From NCBI RefSeq assembly GCF_023264675.1, contig NZ_JAHFVG010000015.1, positions 62,001-126,000 of the forward strand: DNA of 64,000 bases, in the 5' to 3' direction. How positions within the stretch are numbered: the first letter of the stretch is position 1; each line of letters opens with the position of its first letter. Below, piece by piece: positions 19,481-27,829 of this stretch. A program made the position numbers and the translations under genes. The notes under the pieces were generated by a model. That model made no database searches, was not told where the DNA came from, and worked only from the letters and a program-made list of their open reading frames with translations. This stretch comes from Rhodococcus sp. (in: high G+C Gram-positive bacteria). Its GTDB lineage: Bacteria; Actinomycetota; Actinomycetes; Mycobacteriales; Mycobacteriaceae.

Positions 19481-20896
19481 ATTCGCCGTTCTCTCACCGA
19501 ATACCGCGAAACCCGAAGCGCCCGAACGCTTCGCCTGATACATGGCGGCATCGGCGGATCGGAACAACTCGTCAGGATCTGCCCTGAACCGATGGTCGAC
19601 GGCAACGCCGATGCTCGCCGCCACCGTGATCTCGTAGCCGTCGATGTCGATCGATACCGCGAGGGCACGCAGGATGCGTGCAGCGAGCGCCTCCGGGTCC
19701 GATCCACGGTGCAGTAAGACGAATTCGTCGCCGCCGAACCGCGATACGGTGTCGCCCGGTTCGGTGGCGCTCGCGAGAACGCCCGCCACCAGCTGTAGCG
19801 TCCGATCGCCGACGGCATGGCCGAGGGTGTCGTTGATCATCTTGAAATTGTCGAGGTCGATCACCAGAATCGCTATCGGGTAAGGATTTCCGTGCATACG
19901 GATACTCTCGATTCGCTGGCGGACGAGCACTCTGTTCGGCAGCCCGGTCAGCGGGTCGTGCAGGCTTCGACGCCGCAGCTCTGTCTCGAGGTCGTGCCGG
20001 CGAATGGCAGCGGACACCACGCCCGCCACCGTTTGCAGGAACGCCAATTCGGCGTCCTGGAACCTCTTCGGTTCGGCTCCGTACACCGCGAGCACTCCCC
20101 ACGGTTCGCCGAATCCTTGGATCACCACGGCCGCGCCACTGCGGACGCCTCGCGCAACCATGAACTCGGTCGGGAAACGTGTTTCGTGGAGGCGATCGGT
20201 ACAGACCACCGATTCCCCGCTCCGCAACACCAACCCCGCGTGCGATGCTCGGGCGAGAGGTACCGGCCGCGGCGGTGTGTCGGGGCCACTGTAGGAGACA
20301 GCTATCAGTTCCGATCTGTCCGGGAATCCCGGTTCGAAGATGACGGCGCACTTGATGCCCACCATCGACTCGGCAGTCGACGTCGCGTGAGCCAACACAT
20401 CGGCTGGACTGGCCGCGAGCGCAATTCGACTCAGATCGGCAACAGCTCGCTGCTCTCGTGCATGTGCCGCAGCGTCTTCCGCGACGCGGCGTAGCCGATG
20501 CTCCAGTTCGAACCGTGCGCGCAGGTCTCGGCACACCATCGCGATCACCGGCACCCGCGCATGGCGCCCGGTCACTTCGAACGCCGAAACCCACACCGGC
20601 ATAACTTCACCGGTTCGAAGGTGAGTCAATCCGATGTCTCCCGACCAGGATTCACCCGATTCGAGAACCTGCCACACAGGCCCTCGCTCGTCGTCGGCGT
20701 ACCCGAAGACGTAGTCGGCGAATTCCGAGATTTCAGCAGGCTCGTACGCGCCGGTCAATGCGCAGCAGGCCGCGTTGACGTACGAGAGATGGCCGTCCGC
20801 TCCCCGCAGACACATTGCATCCGGGGACCGGTCGGCCGTGGCCGCGAACTCCGCGACCCAGCTCTCGACATCCGGATCCACTGTCCTGCACTCCAC
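19436..20896 (-). CDS. PAS-GAF-GGDEF diguanylate cyclase
   Basis: 486 aa. A PAS domain (about 10-130; DGHLSYVNAACCALTG), a GAF-like domain (about 150-310; GAAVVIQGFGEPWGVLAVYG) and a C-terminal GGDEF domain are seen. The active-site signature RFGGDEFV is intact, so c-di-GMP synthesis is expected. The allosteric I-site position reads EPGD instead of RxxD, so product inhibition is probably lost. No membrane segment is seen. It lies downstream of the GGDEF-EAL gene in the same direction. Confidence 0.9.
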   Translation of the reverse strand: MECRTVDPDVESWVAEFAATADRSPDAMCLRGADGHLSYVNAACCALTGAYEPAEISEFADYVFGYADDERGPVWQVLESGESWSGDIGLTHLRTGEVMPVWVSAFEVTGRHARVPVIAMVCRDLRARFELEHRLRRVAEDAAAHAREQRAVADLSRIALAASPADVLAHATSTAESMVGIKCAVIFEPGFPDRSELIAVSYSGPDTPPRPVPLARASHAGLVLRSGESVVCTDRLHETRFPTEFMVARGVRSGAAVVIQGFGEPWGVLAVYGAEPKRFQDAELAFLQTVAGVVSAAIRRHDLETELRRRSLHDPLTGLPNRVLVRQRIESIRMHGNPYPIAILVIDLDNFKMINDTLGHAVGDRTLQLVAGVLASATEPGDTVSRFGGDEFVLLHRGSDPEALAARILRALAVSIDIDGYEITVAASIGVAVDHRFRADPDELFRSADAAMYQAKRSGASGFAVFGERTANSGFRGDVEHDLEFE

Positions 20897-20962
20897 TCAC
20901 CCCGAGCCCCATCAGCAGGTCATCGCCGACGAGCACACGATCTCGCGCGTCGACACGTGAAA

Positions 20963-23359
20963 CTAGTTCTGTCGACTCACCGACCCGACAACGTCCGCGG
21001 CAGCGACGGCATTTCGGTCCCGGTTCCGCTTCTTCGGAGACTTTGCCGCCATCCGCTCGTCGATTCGATCGAGGATCGGGCCGAGTTCTTCGAACGGAAC
21101 CGGGCGTCCGATATGGAAGCCCTGTGCGCCGTCGCAACCGAGGGCACGAAGCCGATCGAGCGTCTTCTGATCCTCGACACCCTCGGCGACGGAGGTCATT
21201 CCGAGGCTGCGCGCCAGATCGATGGTCGAGCGGACGATCGAGGCGTTGGTCGGCTGACTGTTCATCGCGGTGACGAAGGACCTGTCGATCTTCAGCGTCT
21301 GCACTGGAAGCGACCTCAGGTACGCGAGCGAACTGTATCCGGTGCCGTAGTCGTCGATCGCCACCGACACACCTAGATCACGCAGTGCGACAAGCGAATC
21401 GACGGATCGCCTTGGATCGGTCATCGCCGTCGTCTCGGTGACCTCGAATTCGACTGCGGTCGCGGGGACGTCGTGACGCTGCAGCGCCAGAGCCACGTTC
21501 TCGGCCAGCAGTGGGTCGAGGAGATTGCGCACCGACAGATTCACCGACATCGTGAAGTCCGGACGAGTACGCCGCATCTCGCTGCAGCAGGCAAGAGCGT
21601 CTTCGAGCACGTACGCGGTGATCTTGGGAAGCAGGCCGGTGCGCTCGGCGTCGGGGAGGAAAGACCACGGTGCGATCAGTCCCTCGCGTGGGTGTTGCCA
21701 CCGCAGCAGAGCTTCCGACCCGGAGACCGTTCCTGACTGCAGGTCGAGTGCAGGCTGGAAGTACACCCTAAGTTGCCGTTCGCGCAGCGCAGTTTCCATC
21801 TCGCCGAGCAAACGCATCTGCTCGTGCCGATCGCGGTCCATCGACGGTAAGTACATCCTGGTGCGGGCATGTCCGTGCTTGGCAGTGGTGAGCGCGACGT
21901 GCGCGTGTTGCAGCAACACTTCGGAGTTGACACCGTCGAGCTTCGAGGAGACGACCACCCCGACGGTGGCGTCGAGCGCAACGTTGATGTCACGCACGAA
22001 CATCGGCTGCGCGACGGCGCTGCGGAAATGCTCGGCGCATTCGGTCGGCGACACGAGCATCCGATCGGCTTCCATCGACACCACGAACTGATCGCCGCCG
22101 AGTAGGCCCACCACGGAATCACTCGTCGCCGCTCCGACGAGCCGTTGCCCGATCTCGCGCAGCACCTGATCCCCGACGGCATAACCGAACGTCTCGTTGA
22201 TCTGGGCGAACCGGTCGATGTCGACGACAAGGACGACGACACCGCCGTCACCGGCGGTGGCGATCGAGCGCTCCAGCAAGACCCCGAGATGGCGGCGGTT
22301 CGCGAGCCCGGTCACCGCGTCGGACGTGGCGGCGGCGGTCAGCGCGTCGGACTGCTGACGCAACTCGGCGAGGTAGCACGACATTCTGGCGGCAACGAGG
22401 ACCACGACCAGAACGGACGTCGCGAACACCACCCACCCCCACTCCGCGACGGGAACGCCTCGCGCGAGTTGGATCGCCATGACCACCGGAGACATCAGGC
22501 TCGCGGCACTGGAACCGAGCAGTCGTGTACGACTCACGTTGCGTTGAGGTCGGGGCGCGCTCCCCTGCCTCACCCGCAGCGCCGGCGTCGGATACAACAT
22601 CGCGGAGGTCACGAGCACGTAGCCGATCAACCAACCGGCACTGACGAGCGGTTCATCGCGATAGTTCAGGGCTCCGTCGACGATGTAGGTTGCCCATCCC
22701 GACGCCGCGAACGCCGCGAAGGCCGCCACCGACAGCGCAAGCGGCATTTTGCTCGTTCGTTTGGACAGCAGCAGGACGAACATGAGCGACAACACGAACC
22801 CGTCGGCCACCGCGTAGGTCACCGCAGGCCAGAAACGCGAGAACACGTCCAGGTCCAGGACCGCGTCGACTCGGCCGCCGATCACGAAGATCCAAGCAGT
22901 GACTCCGAGCCCAGCGGCGACGATGAGACTTTCCAATACATCCTCGAGGCGAACCATCCGACCGGATTCGTCGCGGAGGACGAGCATGCCCGCGACGAAC
23001 GCCGCGTGGCCCGTCAAGTAGGCGGCGTCGGCCGCCGAGACCATCGGGACCGCGCGGTCGTGGGCCAGATAGCAGATTCCGATCAGGTCACCGATTGCCC
23101 ACGAGAGGAGACCGACGCCGAACAGCACCCAGGACAACCGGGCTCTGACCTTGCGGCGAAACTCGGCCACGAAGACCACCAGTGAAGCAACGGTGACCGC
23201 AGCGTAGATGGCAATCCGCGGAATGCCTGGTGGGACCACCACGAACAGCACGGCCGCCACCGAACCGAGTACGAGGAAACTCGACCACCTCATCACGCGA
23301 GCCAGTCCCTTCTTGGTCCCCCAACCAACGTTTGCCGTCCGAGCATGTCCAGAACCCAC
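20963..23359 (-). CDS. Membrane GGDEF-EAL protein, probable c-di-GMP phosphodiesterase
   Basis: 798 aa. About nine hydrophobic segments fill the first 320 residues, forming a membrane sensor region. The GGDEF domain has GGDQF in place of GGDEF and no RxxD site, so cyclase activity is doubtful. The EAL domain looks complete: SEALLRW, NLSVRN, EVTET, AIDDYGTGYSSLAYL, KIDRSF and VAEGVED. The start is uncertain: GTG 23359 or an internal ATG at 23293. Confidence 0.88.
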   Translation of the reverse strand: MGSGHARTANVGWGTKKGLARVMRWSSFLVLGSVAAVLFVVVPPGIPRIAIYAAVTVASLVVFVAEFRRKVRARLSWVLFGVGLLSWAIGDLIGICYLAHDRAVPMVSAADAAYLTGHAAFVAGMLVLRDESGRMVRLEDVLESLIVAAGLGVTAWIFVIGGRVDAVLDLDVFSRFWPAVTYAVADGFVLSLMFVLLLSKRTSKMPLALSVAAFAAFAASGWATYIVDGALNYRDEPLVSAGWLIGYVLVTSAMLYPTPALRVRQGSAPRPQRNVSRTRLLGSSAASLMSPVVMAIQLARGVPVAEWGWVVFATSVLVVVLVAARMSCYLAELRQQSDALTAAATSDAVTGLANRRHLGVLLERSIATAGDGGVVVLVVDIDRFAQINETFGYAVGDQVLREIGQRLVGAATSDSVVGLLGGDQFVVSMEADRMLVSPTECAEHFRSAVAQPMFVRDINVALDATVGVVVSSKLDGVNSEVLLQHAHVALTTAKHGHARTRMYLPSMDRDRHEQMRLLGEMETALRERQLRVYFQPALDLQSGTVSGSEALLRWQHPREGLIAPWSFLPDAERTGLLPKITAYVLEDALACCSEMRRTRPDFTMSVNLSVRNLLDPLLAENVALALQRHDVPATAVEFEVTETTAMTDPRRSVDSLVALRDLGVSVAIDDYGTGYSSLAYLRSLPVQTLKIDRSFVTAMNSQPTNASIVRSTIDLARSLGMTSVAEGVEDQKTLDRLRALGCDGAQGFHIGRPVPFEELGPILDRIDERMAAKSPKKRNRDRNAVAAADVVGSVSRQN

Positions 23360-23478
23360 CGTTAGAACAGCATTCGCTGCCGAAAACCCATCGGATTGGT
23401 TCTGAATTCAAGGATTGCAGACAACAGGACCGAACTGTTACCTAGGTACCCCTCTCCGGACCACCGACGTAGGCCAAA

Positions 23479-24114
23479 TCACACTGCCTGGTCGAGAAAC
23501 TGCAGAAAAACATCGACCGGCTGAGCTCCCGAGACCGCAATACGACGATCGGCGGCGAACAGCGGCACGCCGGAAACCTGTAGTTCGCGGGCTGCCGCGA
23601 TGTCGGCCGTGACCTCGTCGGCTCCCTGTCCGTCGGCCAGCGCCTGCGCCGCGCCGTGGACACCGACCTCCTCGGCGATCGCGACGAGCACATCCACGTC
23701 GTCGACGATGCGTCCGTCACTGAAGTGGGCGGTGAACAGGGCGGCGAGCATCTCGTCGGCCAAGCCCTGGGTGCGTGCGATGTGCACCAGCCGATGGGCG
23801 TCGAAGGTATTCGCCGCGACGACGGTGTCGAAGTCGATGTCGAGTCCGTCGGTGTTCGCTGTGGCGGCGACGTGCTCGAACATTTCCTTGACCTGGGCGG
23901 GACTCATCCCCTTCATACGCACGAGGGCGTCGAGTTCGCGCTCCCCCGCGCCGACTTCGGTGTCGGGCGAGAGCTGGTAGGACCGCCAGATCACCTCGAC
24001 GCGGTCACGGCGGTCGAACTGCTCCAGTGCCGCCGTGAACCGCGCCTTACCGATGAAGCACCAGGGACATGCGATATCGGACCAAACTTCTACCTGTGTC
24101 GTCTCGGAACTCAT
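23479..24114 (-). CDS. DsbA-family (FrnE-like) oxidoreductase
   Basis: 211 aa. Thioredoxin-fold protein with the active site CPWC (WSDIACPWCFIGK) and the cis-Pro loop VSGVPLF, with the helical insertion typical of the FrnE/2-hydroxychromene isomerase-like branch. It lacks a signal peptide, so it probably acts in the cytoplasm in thiol redox. ATG 24114 is chosen over the upstream in-frame start at 24156. It lies 54 bp downstream of the OsmC gene, suggesting a thiol-stress pair. Confidence 0.88.
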   Translation of the reverse strand: MSSETTQVEVWSDIACPWCFIGKARFTAALEQFDRRDRVEVIWRSYQLSPDTEVGAGERELDALVRMKGMSPAQVKEMFEHVAATANTDGLDIDFDTVVAANTFDAHRLVHIARTQGLADEMLAALFTAHFSDGRIVDDVDVLVAIAEEVGVHGAAQALADGQGADEVTADIAAARELQVSGVPLFAADRRIAVSGAQPVDVFLQFLDQAV

Positions 24115-24168
24115 GCGCAGTGCAACCGAAGCAGAACCTCGACTGTTCCGCGTCATGGATCGAGTGCG

Positions 24169-24606
24169 TCAGGATTCGAGCGCAGCGTCCAGCGTGATCT
24201 CGACGCCGGTGAGTGCTTTGCTGACCGGACACGTTTCCTTGGCGTTCTGCGCTGCCTCGGCGAATCCGGCGGCGTCGAGTCCATCGACCTCGCCGCGGAC
24301 GGTGATCTTGATGCCGGTCAGTTTGAACCCGGGCTTGTCGGGACCGAGGGATACCTCCGCGGTCACTTCCAGGCTCTGCGGTGTGCCACCCGCTTCGGCG
24401 ATGACCGCCGACAACTGCATCGCGTAGCACGACGAATGAGCGGCCGCGATGAGTTCTTCGGGGCTTGTGGTGCCATCCGCGTTCTCAGCGGCGCGCTTGG
24501 GGAAGGACACATCGAATGTCGCTGCGCCGGAGCTCGTGAGTTCGACCTGACCGGACCCTTCTTCCAGAGATCCGTTCCAGGCCGTGCGCGAGGTGCGTGT
24601 AGGCAT
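24169..24606 (-). CDS. OsmC-family peroxiredoxin
   Basis: 145 aa. OsmC/Ohr-type hydroperoxide reductase. The two redox cysteines are visible in AAHSSCYAM and NAKETCPVSKAL, with the family start RTAWNGSLEEGSG. A GGAGC ribosome site precedes ATG 24606. Probably cotranscribed with the DsbA-like gene downstream. OsmC and Ohr are hard to separate by eye; the FDVSFPKRAAENADGTTSPEEL region favours OsmC. Confidence 0.92.
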   Translation of the reverse strand: MPTRTSRTAWNGSLEEGSGQVELTSSGAATFDVSFPKRAAENADGTTSPEELIAAAHSSCYAMQLSAVIAEAGGTPQSLEVTAEVSLGPDKPGFKLTGIKITVRGEVDGLDAAGFAEAAQNAKETCPVSKALTGVEITLDAALES

Positions 24607-24663
24607 GATGAAGTGCTCCTGTCGTCTCGGGCCGAACCGAGCGGCACGGCCGTCCCGCCCAGG

Positions 24664-26256
24664 CTAACTCGAACCGACGCCCGACGCCTCGGATCTCTCG
24701 GCATCGATCGAATGATACTGCGCGAGAAGTCTTTTCTCTTCGTCGCGCTTCGGGAATGCGAAGAACACCAGCACAGCGCCGACCAGGACGACGACGATGG
24801 CGGCCGCATAGGACTTCTGGTCGCCGTCGAGAAACGCCTGCTTCGCGGCGCCGATGATCTGCTCCCCGTACTGCGGATATCGCTCGGCGAGGTCTGCGGC
24901 CGAGGAGAACGATTTGGTCAGGACCGATTGAGTGTCGGCGCTGATGTTGCTCGCCTGCGGCGAGTTCGCGATCTGCGCTGTCAACGAGGCCGCATAGCCG
25001 GCCGTGAGCAGTGCCCCCAGCGTCGATTGCATGATGGCCCCGCCCAGATCGCGCTGCAAGTCTGCCGTGCCGGAGGCCATTCCGGCTCGGTCGACCGGCA
25101 CCGATCCGGTGAGCGAACGCGACGCCGGGGTACCCGCGAAGCCGACCCCGATGCCCAACATCATGTAGGTGGCTGCGACCAGCACGTACGACACGTCTTC
25201 CTTCCACGTCGCCCACGCGAGCACCAGACCGCCGACGATGAAGACGTATCCCAGCAACAGGGTGAACCGGGATCCGTGCGTTTCGACGAGCTTCGCCGAC
25301 TGCGGGGCGACGACGACCATCGCGATGGCAGCAGGGAGCGTCGATGCACCGGCGGCCAGGGTCGAATAGCCGAGCACGTTCTGCAGGAACTGTTGCCCGA
25401 CGAAGATCACTCCCATCAGCGAACCGAACACGATGATGCCGGCAAGCCCCGCCGCCCAGAACGTTCGGCGCCGCGCAATGCGGAGGTCGTAGAGCGGAAA
25501 TGCTGCGCGAGATTGCCGGAGGACGAACACAGCGCCTGCTGCCAATGCGATGACTCCCAGTCCGATGGCGAGCGTGCCCATTCCGTCGACCGGCGCGAAA
25601 TTGATGCTCAGTACGAGTGCCGCGATGAACACCACCGACACCATGCCGCCGAAATTGTCGACGGGGTCGGTGGTCTCGTTGACGTGCGCGGGCACGAGGA
25701 GTGCGGCGAGAACAAGCGCGAGCAGCGCCAGCGGAAGGGTGACGATGAAGACCGAACCCCAGTGGAACTTCTCCAACAGCGCTCCCGACAGCAGGGGCCC
25801 GAGAGCCGAGAACGCACCGCCGAGCGCAGACCACAGCGCGATTGCCTTCGTCCGCGACGCTCCCGACCACAACGCCGTGATCAACGCCAAGGTGGTCGGA
25901 TAGGCCAGCCCGGCAGACAACCCGCCGAGCAGGCGGGCACCGAAGAGCACCTCGAAGTTCGGCGCGAACCCGGCGATGAGACAGGCGGGAATCGACAAGG
26001 CCATACCGAGGACGAGCAACAGTTTGCGTCCGTATCGGTCGCCGATAGCCCCGAGGTAGAGGACCGATGCGGCGAGACCGAGCGAATATGCGACCGCGAT
26101 GAGGTTGAGCTGCGTCTGGCCTGCGTCGAAGTCGCGACCGATCTCGGGGAGGGCTACATTCGCGACCGCAAGATTCAGATTCGCCACGGCGGCCACGAGT
26201 ATCAGGACGAACAGCACCAGGCCGGCGCGCGCAGGACCCTTGTCGACGGTAGTCAC
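24664..26256 (-). CDS. MFS drug-type transporter (DHA2/EmrB-QacA family)
   Basis: 530 aa with about 14 membrane segments. The MFS loop motif GAIGDRYGRKLLLVLGM follows helix 2 and the antiporter motif C region lies near helix 5. A long extracytoplasmic loop (about residues 425-490) precedes the last helix. This architecture fits DHA2 multidrug or small-molecule exporters. Start is GTG at 26256. It is transcribed towards osmC with a 57-bp gap and is divergent from the lipase gene. Confidence 0.88.
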   Translation of the reverse strand: MTTVDKGPARAGLVLFVLILVAAVANLNLAVANVALPEIGRDFDAGQTQLNLIAVAYSLGLAASVLYLGAIGDRYGRKLLLVLGMALSIPACLIAGFAPNFEVLFGARLLGGLSAGLAYPTTLALITALWSGASRTKAIALWSALGGAFSALGPLLSGALLEKFHWGSVFIVTLPLALLALVLAALLVPAHVNETTDPVDNFGGMVSVVFIAALVLSINFAPVDGMGTLAIGLGVIALAAGAVFVLRQSRAAFPLYDLRIARRRTFWAAGLAGIIVFGSLMGVIFVGQQFLQNVLGYSTLAAGASTLPAAIAMVVVAPQSAKLVETHGSRFTLLLGYVFIVGGLVLAWATWKEDVSYVLVAATYMMLGIGVGFAGTPASRSLTGSVPVDRAGMASGTADLQRDLGGAIMQSTLGALLTAGYAASLTAQIANSPQASNISADTQSVLTKSFSSAADLAERYPQYGEQIIGAAKQAFLDGDQKSYAAAIVVVLVGAVLVFFAFPKRDEEKRLLAQYHSIDAERSEASGVGSS

Positions 26257-26494
26257 AGGGGTCAGTCAATCCGATGCCGTGGGGCTTCGCCTCACCTTCG
26301 GCGTGCGAAGTTGCGCGCCCCCATCGGCGAGTCGGTCGAATCGACCGTAAACACATCGGAAACCGACCCTCGTTCACATATTGATCCGCTATCCAATCTT
26401 GATAAATGCTATTCGCCGACAATCGAATTGATCGGTTCGAGACAGACGGCGAACACCGTGCACGCCGCAGCAAGGCACGCTAGCCTCCCGCAGT

Positions 26495-27682
26495 GTGATC
26501 TCTCAACGATTCACCGTCCTCTGCGCAATCGCCTTGGTTGCGCTCGGGGCCGCGCCCGCCAATGCCGACCCGTTGACCGACTTCTACGACGCCCCGAGCG
26601 CCGAATCCCCGGCAGCTCAGCAGGGTCAGATTCTTCGTTCGCTCCGCGTCGGCCCACCGCTCGGCGACGGACTCGGGGTGAACATCGAGCGAATTCTGTA
26701 CCGGTCCACCGACACTCACGGCGACCCGATGGCCGTGTCCGGCTACACCATGACGCCCATCGCCCCCTGGCCCGGACCTGGTCCACGCCCCGTGATCGCC
26801 TACGCGCCGGGCACGTCGGGAATGGCGGACAAGTGTGCAGGCTCGGCCGTACTCGGGACGATCGGTTCGTCCCCCGCGGTATTGCCCCTCCTGCTGGCCG
26901 GCTATTCCGTCGCCGCCACCGACTACCAGGGGCTCGGGACACCCGGTGGACACACCTATCTCAACCGGCTCGACGCCGGACACGCACTGCTGGATGTCGC
27001 TCGCGCAGGCGTCGGGACATCGGGGGCGCCCGTCGTGATGTTCGGTTACTCGGAGGGCGGTCATGCGGCAGGTGCGGCAGCTGAACTCGCCTCGTCGTAT
27101 GCCCCGGAACTCGATATCAGAGGTTCGTATGTGGGCGCACCGCCGGCCGATCCGTCATTGAACATCGCCAACCTCGACAACACACCGTTGTCGGCGGCAC
27201 TCCTGTATGCCGTGGGCGGGTTGATCAACGCGTACCCCGAGCATGCCGGCGAGATTCGATCGCAGCTCAACGCAGCGGGACAGACAGCGCTCGACGAGTC
27301 ACAGGGATGGTGCTCGACGGATCGGGCTGCCGCCCAGACGTTGGATTCGCGGAACCTGACCGTCGACGGCCGGTCGTTGGGCGAGCACCTCGCCGAAGAA
27401 CCATCGGCATCGTTGATCAGGGAGAACACCGTCGGATTCGGGGTGCCGAGCGCACCGGTTCTGCTGTCGCAGTCGGTGGCCGACGACACCGTGCCCGTCG
27501 CGCAGAGCCGGACACTGAGGGATCGCTGGATCGCTGCCGGGTTCACCGACCTCACCTACATCGAGTACCAGATTCCGTACATCCCGGTCCCCGGGGCCAA
27601 TCACTCGCCGGGTGGGCTGGTGGCCTATGCCGACGTAATGCCGTGGATTGCGGGGGTGTTGGCCGGTCCACCGCCCGCATGA
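26495..27682 (+). CDS. Secreted lipase-family protein
   Basis: 395 aa with a Sec signal peptide (hydrophobic core residues 8-20, likely cleavage after ANA, about residue 24). The alpha/beta hydrolase region matches the secretory lipase (LIP) family: YAPGTSGMADKC, TDYQGLGTPGGHTYL, nucleophile FGYSEGGHAAG, Asp in SVADDTVP and His in GANHSPGG. Probably an extracellular triacylglycerol or ester hydrolase. Start GTG 26495. The 238-bp region upstream is AT-richer and must hold divergent promoters. Confidence 0.9.
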   Translation: MISQRFTVLCAIALVALGAAPANADPLTDFYDAPSAESPAAQQGQILRSLRVGPPLGDGLGVNIERILYRSTDTHGDPMAVSGYTMTPIAPWPGPGPRPVIAYAPGTSGMADKCAGSAVLGTIGSSPAVLPLLLAGYSVAATDYQGLGTPGGHTYLNRLDAGHALLDVARAGVGTSGAPVVMFGYSEGGHAAGAAAELASSYAPELDIRGSYVGAPPADPSLNIANLDNTPLSAALLYAVGGLINAYPEHAGEIRSQLNAAGQTALDESQGWCSTDRAAAQTLDSRNLTVDGRSLGEHLAEEPSASLIRENTVGFGVPSAPVLLSQSVADDTVPVAQSRTLRDRWIAAGFTDLTYIEYQIPYIPVPGANHSPGGLVAYADVMPWIAGVLAGPPPA

Positions 27683-27729
27683 ATGGCCCATTCAAGCCGT
27701 CTGACCATTGTGATGGTCCATTCATGCGG
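27675..27729 (+). terminator. Long inverted repeat at the lipase stop codon
   Basis: Arms CCGCATGAATGGCCC (27675-27689) and GGTCCATTCATGCGG (27715-27729) pair over 14 of 15 positions around a 25-base loop. The left arm includes the lipase stop codon. No U-tract follows, so it may be a Rho-aided terminator or an mRNA-stabilising hairpin. Confidence 0.5.
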
Positions 27730-27778
27730 CAGGGGTGAGCGAACAGGGGCAGGGCGAACAGGCGGTGAGCGAACAGCA

Positions 27779-27811
27779 AAGCGGGCCACACCGTGATGGT
27801 GTGGCCCGCTT
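27779..27811. terminator. Bidirectional intrinsic-type terminator
   Basis: A perfect 14-bp stem (AAGCGGGCCACACC, loop of five bases, GGTGTGGCCCGCTT) lies between the convergent lipase and clpC genes, 18 bases past the clpC stop. Reading on the minus strand it ends in GCTTTGCTG. Confidence 0.75.
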
Positions 27812-27829
27812 CGCTGAAACCAGAGTTGG

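Noticed and set aside
23439..23448. TACCTAGGTA palindrome upstream of the GGDEF-EAL gene as an operator
   Set aside because: Only 10 bp, contains common restriction-site-like symmetry, and no second copy or regulator is nearby.
23656..27084. A plus-strand open frame of 1142 codons
   Set aside because: It runs antisense through four well-supported genes (DsbA-like, OsmC, MFS, lipase region) and is Arg/His/Gly-rich with no domain; typical of high-GC shadow frames.
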